NCBI GenBank assembly: GCA_016350165.1
Contig: CP066225.1
Span: 1,116,001-1,180,000, forward strand
DNA from: Planctomycetota bacterium
GTDB lineage: Bacteria; Planctomycetota; Phycisphaerae; Phycisphaerales; Phycisphaeraceae
DNA length: 64,000 nucleotides
Direction: 5' to 3'
Shown: positions 47,461-56,352 of the stretch, piece after piece
Layout of the letters: every line of letters starts with the position of its first letter
How positions within the stretch are numbered: the first letter of the stretch is position 1
Notes under the pieces: generated by a model
The model's input: the letters and a program-made list of their open reading frames with translations, nothing else
Database searches by the model: none
What the model was told of the DNA's origin: nothing
Made by a program: the position numbers and the translations under genes

Positions 47461-48378
47461 ATGTCCAGCACAAACCCATCGTCTACCTACAAACTCTCAG
47501 GTAAGTTCGACCCTAAGTCACTCCTACTTCTTCTAACCGCATCATCAACCATCTCCGCAATCCTCGGCATCATCTACGGCATCGCACTCTACTACATGCC
47601 TTACCAAAAATATGCCATGAGTCTCACAATCGCCGTTGGAATCGCACTTGGTCTTGCAACTCTATACCTCGCATCATTTACACAAATTCGTAATCGAATG
47701 ATCGTAACATTGTCAATCATTCCCGCATCACTCATTACCTTCTACTTTGCATCAGTCTCAAACACCTTCGCTCTTTCTGATTACCAAACACTCTCAATCC
47801 TTCCACATGATCTTTTCAACGAAATGAAATACTACGTTGAAAATGGAGCTTGGGTCATTCAAAGCAAGCACACCGATTCTAAAACCGAAGGTAAAGGCGC
47901 TTACCTTATCTTCGTTTGGAGCGGCGAGCTCATAACACTCATTATCACCGGCATCATCATGTTCCGAATGCTCTTCCAAAACGTCGTCTATTGCGAACAT
48001 TGCAAAGCATGGGTTAAAAAAGCCTATGAATACGGCCCCTTCATCACCTCAACACCTCCTGCGACCATCAAACAACAAATCGAGTCTGGTGACTACTCAT
48101 TCACCAATGACCTCACCCTCGCCGAAGAAATCCTAGGCGACATCGAGAAACCAGAAAACAACCAATACATCTTCAACATAGACATCAAACAATGTGACAC
48201 CTGCTCAAACCTTCACCTCCTCAAAATGAAATCCTTCAAACGCTACGACCCAGATGGCCAAGCGTTCTTCAACACCAAAACACACATCAAAAACAACATC
48301 ATCACCGCTGACCAACTCGACAACGTCCTCGAAGCCTTCAACGAGTTCAAAGCAACCCCAATCAACCTTATCCTCTAA
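47461..48378 (+). CDS. Membrane protein with two CxxC motifs, unknown
   Basis: This 305-residue protein has four hydrophobic segments in its first 190 residues (LLLLLTASSTISAILGIIYGIALYYM; TIAVGIALGLATLYLASF; IVTLSIIPASLITFYFA; LIFVWSGELITLIITGIIMF). A soluble tail follows with YCEHCKAWVKKAYEYG and CDTCSNLHLL, two CxxC pairs likely binding one metal. The frame extends upstream to 47383, but ATG 47461 has AAGGG upstream and a sensible N-terminus. Function unknown. Confidence 0.8.
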   Translation: MSSTNPSSTYKLSGKFDPKSLLLLLTASSTISAILGIIYGIALYYMPYQKYAMSLTIAVGIALGLATLYLASFTQIRNRMIVTLSIIPASLITFYFASVSNTFALSDYQTLSILPHDLFNEMKYYVENGAWVIQSKHTDSKTEGKGAYLIFVWSGELITLIITGIIMFRMLFQNVVYCEHCKAWVKKAYEYGPFITSTPPATIKQQIESGDYSFTNDLTLAEEILGDIEKPENNQYIFNIDIKQCDTCSNLHLLKMKSFKRYDPDGQAFFNTKTHIKNNIITADQLDNVLEAFNEFKATPINLIL

Positions 48379-48400
48379 TCAACAAACAATACAAACAAAC

Positions 48401-48433
48401 AAAGCCGACGACCTTCACAGTCGTCGGCTTTTT
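48401..48433. terminator. Terminator between convergent genes
   Basis: AAAGCCGACGAC, loop CTTCACA, GTCGTCGGCTTT and T-run; 12-bp stem between genes ending at 48378 (+) and 48467 (-). Confidence 0.88.
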
Positions 48434-48466
48434 CTATTCATCTAATAGTCGCTTGCTTCTATTGGC

Positions 48467-49846
48467 TTAATGCCCTTCAGCAGGCGTACCCAAATGCGGT
48501 TCAAGCTCAGCAAGCAACTTATCTAACGTCGCCTTATCCTTCGCTTCAGCATTCAAACGCAGCAGCGGCTCAGTATTCGACGCTCTCACATTGAACCACC
48601 AGCCTTCACCATCAAACGCATCAATCGACACGCCATCAAGCTCTTCAACCGTCGCCACTGAAGCATACTTATCCTTCAGCAAATTCATCACGCCAACCTT
48701 ATCCTCAACTTCATAGTTGATCTCGCCCGACTGCGGGTACTTGCGATAAGGCGCAACCAATTCGCTCAACTTCTTGCCAGTCTGTTCCAACACACTCAAC
48801 ACACATGCAAACGTAATCGCACCTGAGTCAGCATAATTGTTATCACGGAAGTAGAAGTGGCCAGAAAGTTCCCCACCAAACGCGCCTTCGGTTTCACGAA
48901 GTGCAGCCTTCATATTCACGTGGCCAACCTTGCTCTTCTTCGCCTTCATACCAAGCTTCGCAATTGTCTCTTCAACAACCTTCGAACTTCTCAGGTCATA
49001 AACAATCGTCGTACCCGGATTATCTTTCGCAAAGTAGTACTCTGCCAGCATTGCTGTCATGTGGTCACAACCAACAATCTCACCAGTCTCATCCACAACC
49101 ATACAACGGTCCGCATCACCATCGAAGCAAGCGCCGACCACGCCGCCGATCTTCTTCACACCTTCCTGCGTCGGAATCATGTTCTCCGCCACAAGTGGGT
49201 TCGGCTCATGCACAAAACCATTGCCCATCTCAAAGTAAACATCGCTGATCTCAAGATTCTCAACATCAAAGAACGCTTCAGGCACCAGCTTACCTGCCAT
49301 TCCGTTCGAGCCATCGACAAACACCTTCGTCGGCTTCGTCAACGGCACCAGGAACTTCTGGATGTGTTTGCGGTACTCAGCCCACAAATCCATCTCGTCA
49401 TACTTCCCAGTCGGTTCAGGCTTCTCACCCTCAAACGCTCTCGCGATTTCTTCAATTTCCTTCAACCCAGTATCAGCACCAACAGGCTTCGCGCCATCCT
49501 TCGACACCTTAAACCCGTTGTAGTTGATCGGATTATGACTCGCCGTCGTCTGCACCCCGCCCACCGCATTCAAATACGGAATCGCAAAATACATAAACGA
49601 TGTATCGCACATCCCCAGATTCACCACATCCATTCCAGCCGCCCTGATCCCCTCACTCATCTTCTTACAAAGCTGCGGGCTGTGAGGCCTCATATCGCGG
49701 CTAACCAGCACCAAACCCGGCTCTCCGCCATTATTTTCCTTAAGATACACACCTGTTCCATACCCGACATGCCACGCCGCATCCTCGTTCAAAGGCTCCG
49801 GATACGTCGCTCTCACGTCATATGCTTTAAAAATCTTCCCAATCAT
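48467..49846 (-). CDS. manB: Phosphomannomutase/phosphoglucomutase
   Basis: It interconverts hexose 6- and 1-phosphates, feeding GDP-mannose and polysaccharide synthesis. The 459-residue protein starts IFKAYDVRATYP, carries the phosphoserine loop TTASHNPINYNG (near residue 102), the metal loop CFDGDADRCMVVDE, the sugar-binding GGELSGHFYFRD and the phosphate loop RASNTEPLLRL. It is of ManB/AlgC type and normal length. The exact sugar cannot be told. A stop-proximal terminator is shared with the convergent gene. Confidence 0.92.
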   Translation of the reverse strand: MIGKIFKAYDVRATYPEPLNEDAAWHVGYGTGVYLKENNGGEPGLVLVSRDMRPHSPQLCKKMSEGIRAAGMDVVNLGMCDTSFMYFAIPYLNAVGGVQTTASHNPINYNGFKVSKDGAKPVGADTGLKEIEEIARAFEGEKPEPTGKYDEMDLWAEYRKHIQKFLVPLTKPTKVFVDGSNGMAGKLVPEAFFDVENLEISDVYFEMGNGFVHEPNPLVAENMIPTQEGVKKIGGVVGACFDGDADRCMVVDETGEIVGCDHMTAMLAEYYFAKDNPGTTIVYDLRSSKVVEETIAKLGMKAKKSKVGHVNMKAALRETEGAFGGELSGHFYFRDNNYADSGAITFACVLSVLEQTGKKLSELVAPYRKYPQSGEINYEVEDKVGVMNLLKDKYASVATVEELDGVSIDAFDGEGWWFNVRASNTEPLLRLNAEAKDKATLDKLLAELEPHLGTPAEGH

Positions 49847-49964
49847 CAGAGGAATCCCTGTTCAAAAAGTCGAATAAATACCCAGCTGACATTATCATCC
49901 CCTACCCACTCAACATCCCAATCACCCACTCATCCAACCCCAATACCCCCTTAAACCCTCAAAA

Positions 49965-49977
49965 ACCCACGACACGC
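49965..49977 (+). repeat. Half copy of the dispersed repeat
   Basis: ACCCACGACACGC is identical to the 13 bases at the left end of copy 1 (1405-1417). The rest of the core is absent. Confidence 0.3.
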
Positions 49978-50121
49978 AGGTTTTCCAACTGAGATAATAC
50001 ACATCTCGGCACATTCCACCACCTGCCCCAACAAAATCCTCACAACCCTATAACTTCCTTCACTAATCCCCCCAGAAACCCAGACTTGAACTTTGTACCC
50101 TAACAAAGAACAATAAACACT

Positions 50122-53100
50122 ATGGTTAAACGCATTGTATTCGTCGCCGCCGCTCTACTCCTCAGTGGCATCATCCTCGCCGTCGCCCTCTTGGTCGACT
50201 CGACATCATCCTCGCGCACTGAATCCGTTGCTACAAACGATCAGACAGACGTCCCTATCGAAGACATACAGATCCCAGACTACAAGTCTGAAGACGTCGT
50301 CGAAGGCGTGGATGCAATCGGCACTGAACTCACCCACGGTATCTCCAACGTCACCATGACCCTCGTCGACACCCCCGGCAAAGGTCAGGTCACTGAACTC
50401 ACATGGGACGAATTCACCCCCAAAGGCCCAGGCCTCATCGAAACCGTCAACCCCGTCGCACGCATTAACCTCAACCCAACCATCATCCCTGCAAACAAAG
50501 TCGTCATCATCCGCGCTGACCGTGGACGCATCCTCGCTCCCGACGGCGACCTCCGTGATGCCAAATTCCGTGGCAACGTCATCATCACCTTCTACGAAGT
50601 CCCCGAAGGTGTCGAAATCCAATACGACACCACACGTGACATCCAACTCCGCCTAACCCTCGACGATATCGACTACAACGACAAACTCCTCACTCTCAAC
50701 TCCGCCGGCCCCGTCCACGTCACCAGCCCACAAGTCGACTTCCGTGGTGAAGGCCTCGACATGCGTTTCTCTGACATCAAGAACCGTCTCGAAAAGCTCG
50801 AGATCTTCAACGGCAAAGAACTTCGCATCAAGCCTCAAGCCCCACCTAAGCCCGAGTACACCTACGTAAAGACGACCACCCTACCCGACACCACAGACGA
50901 ACAAGCCACTACAGACGACCAGCAAACCCCGTCAACAACCTCTCAGTTCATTGACCGCAACACCAACGACAAAAAACCTCAGTTCTATCACATCCGTTTC
51001 GAAGACAACGTCGCCATCAAAACCGACAACACCGAAACCTCAATTACTGCAGACTACCTCAAACTCGTCTTTGCACTCAGTGCCCTCGACAACCCAACCG
51101 ACAACTCACCTTCATCCAACAGCAATCAGTCAAACAACAACACAAACAAGCCCGAGAACAACAACGATTCCTCAAACAACACATCAGCCTCAGCCCCAAC
51201 CCCCGTCACCCTGCAAGGCAACGAGGACATCTCACTCACACCCATCGATCCCAAGAAGGACATCGTCATCACATGGACAGGCCGCCTCTTCATGGAGCCT
51301 GAACTCACACCAACCGCCGACCTCGCAGGGCCACAAGACGTTCAAATGTCCCTCACCGGCTCACCTGTCTTCATCAAAACATCCAAAGGCGAAACCGTCT
51401 CAGCAGCAGAAGTCTCATACCTCCGCTCAACCTCACGCCTCGCAGCCGTCTCTTCCACCGAACATCAACTTCGCGTCACCTCAAAAGACGGCATCATCAA
51501 CGCTCAAAAACTTCAAATCGACCAAACAGAAGCCAAAGGCTACATCGAAGGACCTGGCAAAATCTCCGCCGAATCCAACGACGCCAACATCAACGGCACC
51601 GTCATCACATGGGACGATCGCCTCACCCTCGACTTCTATCTCAAAAACAAGCAACGCTCCAACAACTCAGACCCACTACAACTCGGCGAAATTGATCTCA
51701 TCGACGCCGTTAAAACAGCCAATTTCCTAGGCAACACCACCGTCAAATCGCGTGACCTCGACATCCAAGCAAACTCTCTTACCATCGACCTCTCACCCAA
51801 AGCAGGTAGCAGCCAAGACCCAACACGCCTACGCGCCAACACAAACGTCAAACTCTCCGCACGTGACAACAATCAAAACCTCAACATCGAATCACAAATC
51901 CTCGACATCAAGCTAGGCAAGGACGCAAACAACAACGTTGTACCCGAACGCATTCAAGCTTTCGACAACGTCAAAACGGATGTCCCCCAACTCACACTCG
52001 AAGCAGGTCGCCTTGATGTCGAACTCAACACCGAAAAACTCAGCAATATCAACTCATCTAATAACGAGTTAGATGAGTCTAAACCTGAAACCGAAAAACT
52101 CGCAGAAACCGAAACACCAAAATTATCCACTGACGAACCACCACTCGTCACCTTCCCTAAATCAAACGAAGAAATCCTCGAAGAACACAAAGCTATCGCC
52201 GCTCAAAATCAACCTAAAAAACCTGAGCCTCAAGACATCACGAATCTTCAGTTAGATGAAGAATTCGACGCAATCAAGAAACTCGTCGCTGAACAAAACG
52301 TCAAGGTCAACATCAAAGAACACAACATGGACATCTTCGGAGAGCGCCTCGTCATTACTGGCGAAACTCAAGAAATGCTCATCGCAGGCTCCATGCAAAA
52401 CCCTGCTGTCGTCAACATCGACGACTCTTCCGTCACAGGCGATCACCAAATCATTTGGCGTAACGCTTCAGATGAGATCTTCATCCCCGGCAAGGGTTCC
52501 ATGCAGCAATCTCAAGCCACTCCCGAGAAAGACACACTCACCTCAATCGCATGGTCCAAATCCATGACCGCTCGCATCGATAACGGCATGGCCAACTTCG
52601 ATGGCAACGTACTCCTTCTCTCTGACACAAAACAAAAACAACAAGCCGACTCAACCAAAACAACACGCAAAGAAGACCTCGTCAAACTCACAGCCAACAC
52701 GCTAGACGTTAAATTCCGCACGAAGGGCACGCCTCAAACACAGCGTTCTGACACACAACTCGACAACGTCATCGGCAACAACCAAATCCAGTTCGCCACA
52801 GCCAAAGGCCCCAACACAAAATTCACAGCAACAACCTACTCACTCGACTCACAAAACAAACGCAACACCGAACTCCGTCTCACTCTCTCAGGCAATGACA
52901 AATTCACCTTCAACGGCCAAACCGAACTCATCAACGTCATCGGCCCCGGCAACCTCCTCATCGAAGATTACAGACCAAAGAAAGAATCCAACAACAACAC
53001 CTCAACCAACAACACATTCAACGCTCTTGAAAACATGCAAGTCACAGGCGAAGGTAAAACCGTCTTCACATGGCAAGACAAACTCAAGCTCGATGCAGCC

Positions 53101-53511
53101 AACAACACCATGCTCATGGTTGGCTCCGTCCTCATGATCCACGAACCTGCCAAAGCAGCCGACATCGTTCAGATGAATGCTGAAACACTCTTCGCGCAAA
53201 TGAACGACACCGGCGGACTCGGCTCATGGATGTCACCAGCCAAAGGCTCACCCGAACCCGACATCAAACTCATCCGCGCTGAAGGCGACGTTACCCTCCA
53301 ATCCTCAGGCTACACAATCTACTCCGACGACCTTCAATACAAAGGCGCCGACCAACTCATCCTCCTAGGCTCAAACGAAGGTAAAACCGTTCGAGTCGAA
53401 GGCGGCAAATACCCAGTCCCACCAGCCAAAACAATGGAATACAACGTCATCAAAGACCGCTTCACCGCTCACGAAGTCTCCGGCGGCTTCATCCCAATCC
53501 CAGAAAGATAA
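50122..53511 (+). CDS. Giant LptC/LptA-like (OstA-like) periplasmic protein
   Basis: This 1129-residue protein has one N-terminal membrane anchor (IVFVAAALLLSGIILAVALLV) and a long beta-rich body with OstA/LptA-like repeats (RGNVIITFYEVPEGVEIQYD, LTLNSAGPVHVTSPQVDFRGEGLDMRF, DVTLQSSGYTIYSDDLQYKGADQLILLG). In Proteobacteria LptC (190 aa) and LptA (185 aa) form the LPS bridge; one anchored polypeptide of this size could span it alone. Residues ~330-365 are an Asn/Ser-rich low-complexity insert. It ends at a terminator. The assignment rests on pattern, not on alignment. Confidence 0.65.
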   Translation: MVKRIVFVAAALLLSGIILAVALLVDSTSSSRTESVATNDQTDVPIEDIQIPDYKSEDVVEGVDAIGTELTHGISNVTMTLVDTPGKGQVTELTWDEFTPKGPGLIETVNPVARINLNPTIIPANKVVIIRADRGRILAPDGDLRDAKFRGNVIITFYEVPEGVEIQYDTTRDIQLRLTLDDIDYNDKLLTLNSAGPVHVTSPQVDFRGEGLDMRFSDIKNRLEKLEIFNGKELRIKPQAPPKPEYTYVKTTTLPDTTDEQATTDDQQTPSTTSQFIDRNTNDKKPQFYHIRFEDNVAIKTDNTETSITADYLKLVFALSALDNPTDNSPSSNSNQSNNNTNKPENNNDSSNNTSASAPTPVTLQGNEDISLTPIDPKKDIVITWTGRLFMEPELTPTADLAGPQDVQMSLTGSPVFIKTSKGETVSAAEVSYLRSTSRLAAVSSTEHQLRVTSKDGIINAQKLQIDQTEAKGYIEGPGKISAESNDANINGTVITWDDRLTLDFYLKNKQRSNNSDPLQLGEIDLIDAVKTANFLGNTTVKSRDLDIQANSLTIDLSPKAGSSQDPTRLRANTNVKLSARDNNQNLNIESQILDIKLGKDANNNVVPERIQAFDNVKTDVPQLTLEAGRLDVELNTEKLSNINSSNNELDESKPETEKLAETETPKLSTDEPPLVTFPKSNEEILEEHKAIAAQNQPKKPEPQDITNLQLDEEFDAIKKLVAEQNVKVNIKEHNMDIFGERLVITGETQEMLIAGSMQNPAVVNIDDSSVTGDHQIIWRNASDEIFIPGKGSMQQSQATPEKDTLTSIAWSKSMTARIDNGMANFDGNVLLLSDTKQKQQADSTKTTRKEDLVKLTANTLDVKFRTKGTPQTQRSDTQLDNVIGNNQIQFATAKGPNTKFTATTYSLDSQNKRNTELRLTLSGNDKFTFNGQTELINVIGPGNLLIEDYRPKKESNNNTSTNNTFNALENMQVTGEGKTVFTWQDKLKLDAANNTMLMVGSVLMIHEPAKAADIVQMNAETLFAQMNDTGGLGSWMSPAKGSPEPDIKLIRAEGDVTLQSSGYTIYSDDLQYKGADQLILLGSNEGKTVRVEGGKYPVPPAKTMEYNVIKDRFTAHEVSGGFIPIPER

Positions 53512-53517
53512 ACATAC

Positions 53518-53533
53518 CTAACCATCTGTTAGA
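53518..53533 (+). repeat. CTAAYCNNNNRTTAGA motif, site 3
   Basis: CTAACCATCTGTTAGA starts 7 bases after the stop of the LptA-like gene and lies before its terminator. Confidence 0.5.
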
Positions 53534-53539
53534 CTACTC

Positions 53540-53568
53540 AAAGGCTCACAACTCAGTGAGCCTTTTTT
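53540..53568 (+). terminator. Terminator of the LptA-like gene
   Basis: AAGGCTCAC, loop AACTCA, GTGAGCCTT then six T. Confidence 0.9.
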
Positions 53569-53654
53569 CATTGATCAACAAATACTTACAAATACCTTTC
53601 TGCCCAACGCTCATTTCTATATAATTACCCATAACCAAACTATCCGGAGCAATT

Positions 53655-54230
53655 ATGAATTCTTCATACACGTCATCACTTCTAACTTCTCTGCTCATTT
53701 CTATCGCTTTTTTCTCAATCAGTTGCGCATCACCCCAACAAGTCGAAGTACAAAATGTCAGTGCATCGGTTTCCTATAAAAACATCACAACTCAGCAACC
53801 CGCATCGGCCCAACAATCCATCGCATCCTCACCTCAAAAACATAATCAATCAGAGCCACCCAAAACAGTTCAGTCTGTCTTGGAATCACGTAAAGATAAA
53901 AATCCAACCCTCGCTTCCATCCGACAAGGTGCTTACAGACTTCTTCCTAACCAACCACATCACGTCTACAAAGACAGCAGCGGCAATTGGCATGTCATCC
54001 TCCCGCCTGACACCCCCTACTCTCTCTCCATCGGCGGCAAACGTCTTGAACAGCTTGAACAACCAATCGTCATCACCAACCCCAACGGCTCACTCGATGT
54101 ACAAGCTCCACTTTATATGTCCTTCGACATACGAGTTAGCGGCACCGGTAAAGTTCTCTTCTCGAAGATCAGTGACGATACATCATCAAGCACAATCAAA
54201 TTTGGCGACCAACCAGAAAACAAAGACTAA
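53655..54230 (+). CDS. Lipoprotein of unknown function
   Basis: This 191-residue protein has a lipoprotein signal (LLTSLLISIAFFSISC, lipobox SISC), a Ser/Gln-rich linker to about residue 75, and a C-terminal beta-rich domain (HHVYKDSSGNWHVILPPDTPYSLSIGGKRLEQL). GGAG six bases before the ATG decides the start. Its place behind the LptA-like gene might suggest an envelope partner, but there is a terminator between them and no sequence link. Confidence 0.75.
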   Translation: MNSSYTSSLLTSLLISIAFFSISCASPQQVEVQNVSASVSYKNITTQQPASAQQSIASSPQKHNQSEPPKTVQSVLESRKDKNPTLASIRQGAYRLLPNQPHHVYKDSSGNWHVILPPDTPYSLSIGGKRLEQLEQPIVITNPNGSLDVQAPLYMSFDIRVSGTGKVLFSKISDDTSSSTIKFGDQPENKD

Positions 54231-54260
54231 ACCCAGCTATCTATCTATTAGACAACGATC

Positions 54261-54290
54261 AGGCTCATCCATTCGATGAGCTTTTTCTTT
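54261..54290 (+). terminator. Terminator
   Basis: GCTCATC, loop CATTC, GATGAGC followed by TTTTTC. The in-frame ATG at 54276 of the next reading frame lies inside this stem. Confidence 0.8.
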
Positions 54291-54350
54291 TCATTCACTG
54301 ACAACGACATTACCTTAAGTAACAATTCCTCAACCCGAAAGGCTCACCCC

Positions 54351-54818
54351 ATGCCCATCATCATCAACGTCCACGACTACGCACTCGGCCTCAAAGCCGC
54401 CATCCATTACATCCACAGCAAATGGGGTTCACCTCAAAACTTCAACTTCTATGAAGATGCCATCATCCACGCATCCCCCACAAACAAACTCCCACAGTTC
54501 TATCTTATGATCGACGACGACCAGCAAACCATCCTCGGCTGTTCCGCCCTGCTCACCAACGACCTCATCTCACGACAAGACCTCTACCCCTACATGGCAT
54601 GCCTCTTCGTCGAAGAAAAACACCGTGGCAACGCCCTCGGCAACCTCCTCTCCGAACACGCCGTCAAACAAGCCCATGCCGCCGGCTTCCCCAACATCTA
54701 CCTCACCACAGACCACATCGGCTACTACGAAAAATACGGCTGGTCCCACCACACCAACGCATACAACACCTTCGAAACCACCCCCTGCCGCATCTACACC
54801 AAACCCACACACCCCTAA
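54351..54818 (+). CDS. GNAT-family N-acetyltransferase
   Basis: This 155-residue protein shows the acetyl-CoA-binding region ACLFVEEKHRGNALGNLLSEHAVKQAHAAGFPNIYLTTDH followed by YYEKYGWS, the classic GNAT motif A and B layout (R-G-N-A-L-G in place of RGxGxG). The substrate is unknown. ATG 54351 has AAAGG nine bases upstream; an earlier ATG at 54276 lies within the upstream terminator and is rejected. Confidence 0.85.
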   Translation: MPIIINVHDYALGLKAAIHYIHSKWGSPQNFNFYEDAIIHASPTNKLPQFYLMIDDDQQTILGCSALLTNDLISRQDLYPYMACLFVEEKHRGNALGNLLSEHAVKQAHAAGFPNIYLTTDHIGYYEKYGWSHHTNAYNTFETTPCRIYTKPTHP

Positions 54819-54830
54819 CCATCGATTAGA
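54815..54830 (+). repeat. CTAAYCNNNNRTTAGA motif, site 4
   Basis: CTAACCATCGATTAGA overlaps the TAA stop codon of the acetyltransferase gene. Confidence 0.5.
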
Positions 54831-54860
54831 CACCAATTATCTTTCGAAACTTTGCATGCT

Positions 54861-55343
54861 TCATTCATTGGTAAATGGAGCATTTGTCTTTCGAATCGGA
54901 AACATATTCAAAACACTCCAAAACGAAAAATACTCAGGTGCTTTCGACGCCCACACTTCGATACTAGCTTTATTCAGCCGTAAAAACGAAGCTTCAAACT
55001 TAAGGTAATCTTTCTTCACTCCGCCCGGCTCAACCAAAGAAATATCACCATCAATCTCATCGAGCTTCGCTTGATATAATTTTCCACCGTAATAAGACCA
55101 AATATCTCGCGTACCCAATACCGTCCACAAATCGTCATTACACCACAAAGCCAATACAGGATAAAACATCTCACCTATCGTATTTTCCAGCAACTGTTTC
55201 TGCGCATCATCCATCTCACGAAATAGCACGCAGTATTGCTTTGGCACCTTTTCACCATCTCGCCAAACATCACGATCCTCAAACATACTACGTTGAGTTG
55301 CTTTCCGTAAAATACGATTCTCTATCCATTCATCCTCTGTCAT
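54861..55343 (-). CDS. Hypothetical protein
   Basis: This 160-residue soluble protein begins MTEDEWIENRILRKATQRSMFEDRDVW and contains ALWCNDDLWTVLGTRDIWSYYGGKLYQAKLDEIDGDISL. It is rich in Trp and acidic residues. I do not recognise a family. GAGGAAG before ATG 55343 supports the start over the upstream GTG at 55367. It converges on the acetyltransferase gene with 42 bases between the stops and no clear terminator. Confidence 0.7.
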   Translation of the reverse strand: MTEDEWIENRILRKATQRSMFEDRDVWRDGEKVPKQYCVLFREMDDAQKQLLENTIGEMFYPVLALWCNDDLWTVLGTRDIWSYYGGKLYQAKLDEIDGDISLVEPGGVKKDYLKFEASFLRLNKASIEVWASKAPEYFSFWSVLNMFPIRKTNAPFTNE

Positions 55344-55420
55344 ACTATCTTCCTCGAAAATAAACACACGCTAGTCTAACACACGAACCGTCACTGTGAA
55401 ATCAAATATCAAGCCACCGA

Positions 55421-55436
55421 CTAACCAATGATTAGA
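55421..55436 (+). repeat. CTAAYCNNNNRTTAGA motif, site 5
   Basis: CTAACCAATGATTAGA lies 12 bases before repeat copy 6. Confidence 0.5.
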
Positions 55437-55448
55437 TGTGAACAACCA

Positions 55449-55468
55449 ACGATACGCTATAGTGAAAC
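55449..55468 (+). repeat. Dispersed repeat core, copy 6
   Basis: ACGATACGCTATAGTGAAAC matches all 18 fixed positions of the core. No GC palindrome follows. Confidence 0.7.
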
Positions 55469-55870
55469 AACCACCCCCTCACCCCACCGGCCCCACATCA
55501 TCCCCTCATATCGCCACCCCCAAAACAACCCAATACTTTGCTCATAACCTCAATGGCCCAACCGGCCCCGTAGAGGTTACTACCAAATTCAATAATTCTT
55601 CACCTCCTATACAGCGCGCACAAAAGCGAATGAACTTGTTTGTGACCCCTTTTAAAACTTCACCAAAACTGCTCAAAACTGATCAAAACTTGTTCGTTTC
55701 TCACCGTTTTTGGCCAAAAACCCTTCAAAACAAGCTGTTTTTTATCCACACGCCACTTATCAATATTTTTTATCCCCAACGTGTATCCCCTACCCCATTA
55801 GCCACTTACAACACCCTATGCGCGCGGCGCATAAATTTCGTGCGCACAAAATTTGTGTAAAGCTTCTGCA
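55449..55870 (+). repeat. Composite element B, inverted relative to element A
   Basis: In order on the + strand: repeat core (55449), GCGCGCACAAAAGCGAAT (55614-55631), the palindrome ATGCGC-GCG-GCGCAT (55818-55832) and TGCGCACAAAAT just after. Element A at 6006-6453 has the same modules in the same order on the other strand. Homology of the DNA between modules is weak by eye. Confidence 0.5.
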
Positions 55871-56035
55871 CAACACCTTCTCCGAGCGCACGATCCAAAA
55901 CTTTTTTTCGCAATAATCTTCTACCACTCTGACCGCATCTTCGACATCGCATTGCATACAAAATGTTTGCTCATTACACCATCAATCTGTAGATTGAGTT
56001 GGCATACCCCAGCACTTCTTGGAGACGCTACTCAT

Positions 56036-56284
56036 ATGAAAAACGCAGCCCTACTAGGCCTCTGTATCCTCTTCAGCATGCTTGCAATCAACTACTTCGT
56101 CAGCCTCTTCAAAATCCCCGCTCCAGTAAATCCACCCCACGAGCAGTTTGTCATTGGCCACTACATCGGCCACGGAATCTGTATTGTCACTGCGATGCTT
56201 GTCACCTCAATCGCTGCTGTCATCTGTGGCATCTTTTTTTACAAAAGTGTTCGCAACCCCAATGACGACAATCATCTACGGTAA
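56036..56284 (+). CDS. Small two-helix membrane protein
   Basis: This 82-residue protein has two hydrophobic segments (ALLGLCILFSMLAINYFVSLF and GICIVTAMLVTSIAAVICGIFFY) joined by a Pro-rich loop (KIPAPVNPPHEQF). The N-terminal part and tail are short. GGAG eleven bases before the ATG supports it. No function can be given. Confidence 0.65.
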   Translation: MKNAALLGLCILFSMLAINYFVSLFKIPAPVNPPHEQFVIGHYIGHGICIVTAMLVTSIAAVICGIFFYKSVRNPNDDNHLR

Positions 56285-56294
56285 TACGGCAAAT

Positions 56295-56320
56295 AAAAAA
56301 CCGCCCCATCAGGAGCGGTT
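56295..56320 (-). terminator. Terminator of metG, minus strand
   Basis: On the minus strand ACCGCTCC, loop TGAT, GGGGCGGT followed by six T; 8-bp stem with one G-T pair. Confidence 0.85.
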
Positions 56321-56352
56321 TCAATACTCATTATAAAATACTCAATCAGCGA

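Larger units (their letters stand above)
55344..56035 (+). other. Gene-free, C-rich spacer with repeat element
   Basis: No convincing gene is seen. It holds motif site 5, repeat copy 6 and composite element B, followed by about 170 bases without structure that include the ribosome site GGAG of the next gene. Confidence 0.5.

Noticed and set aside
54276-54350. Longer N-terminus for the GNAT protein
   Set aside because: The ATG at 54276 is inside the upstream terminator hairpin; ATG 54351 has a ribosome site.
55438-55916. Plus-strand frames of 140 and 68 residues
   Set aside because: They lie in the repeat element, have no ribosome sites and reflect the C-rich composition.
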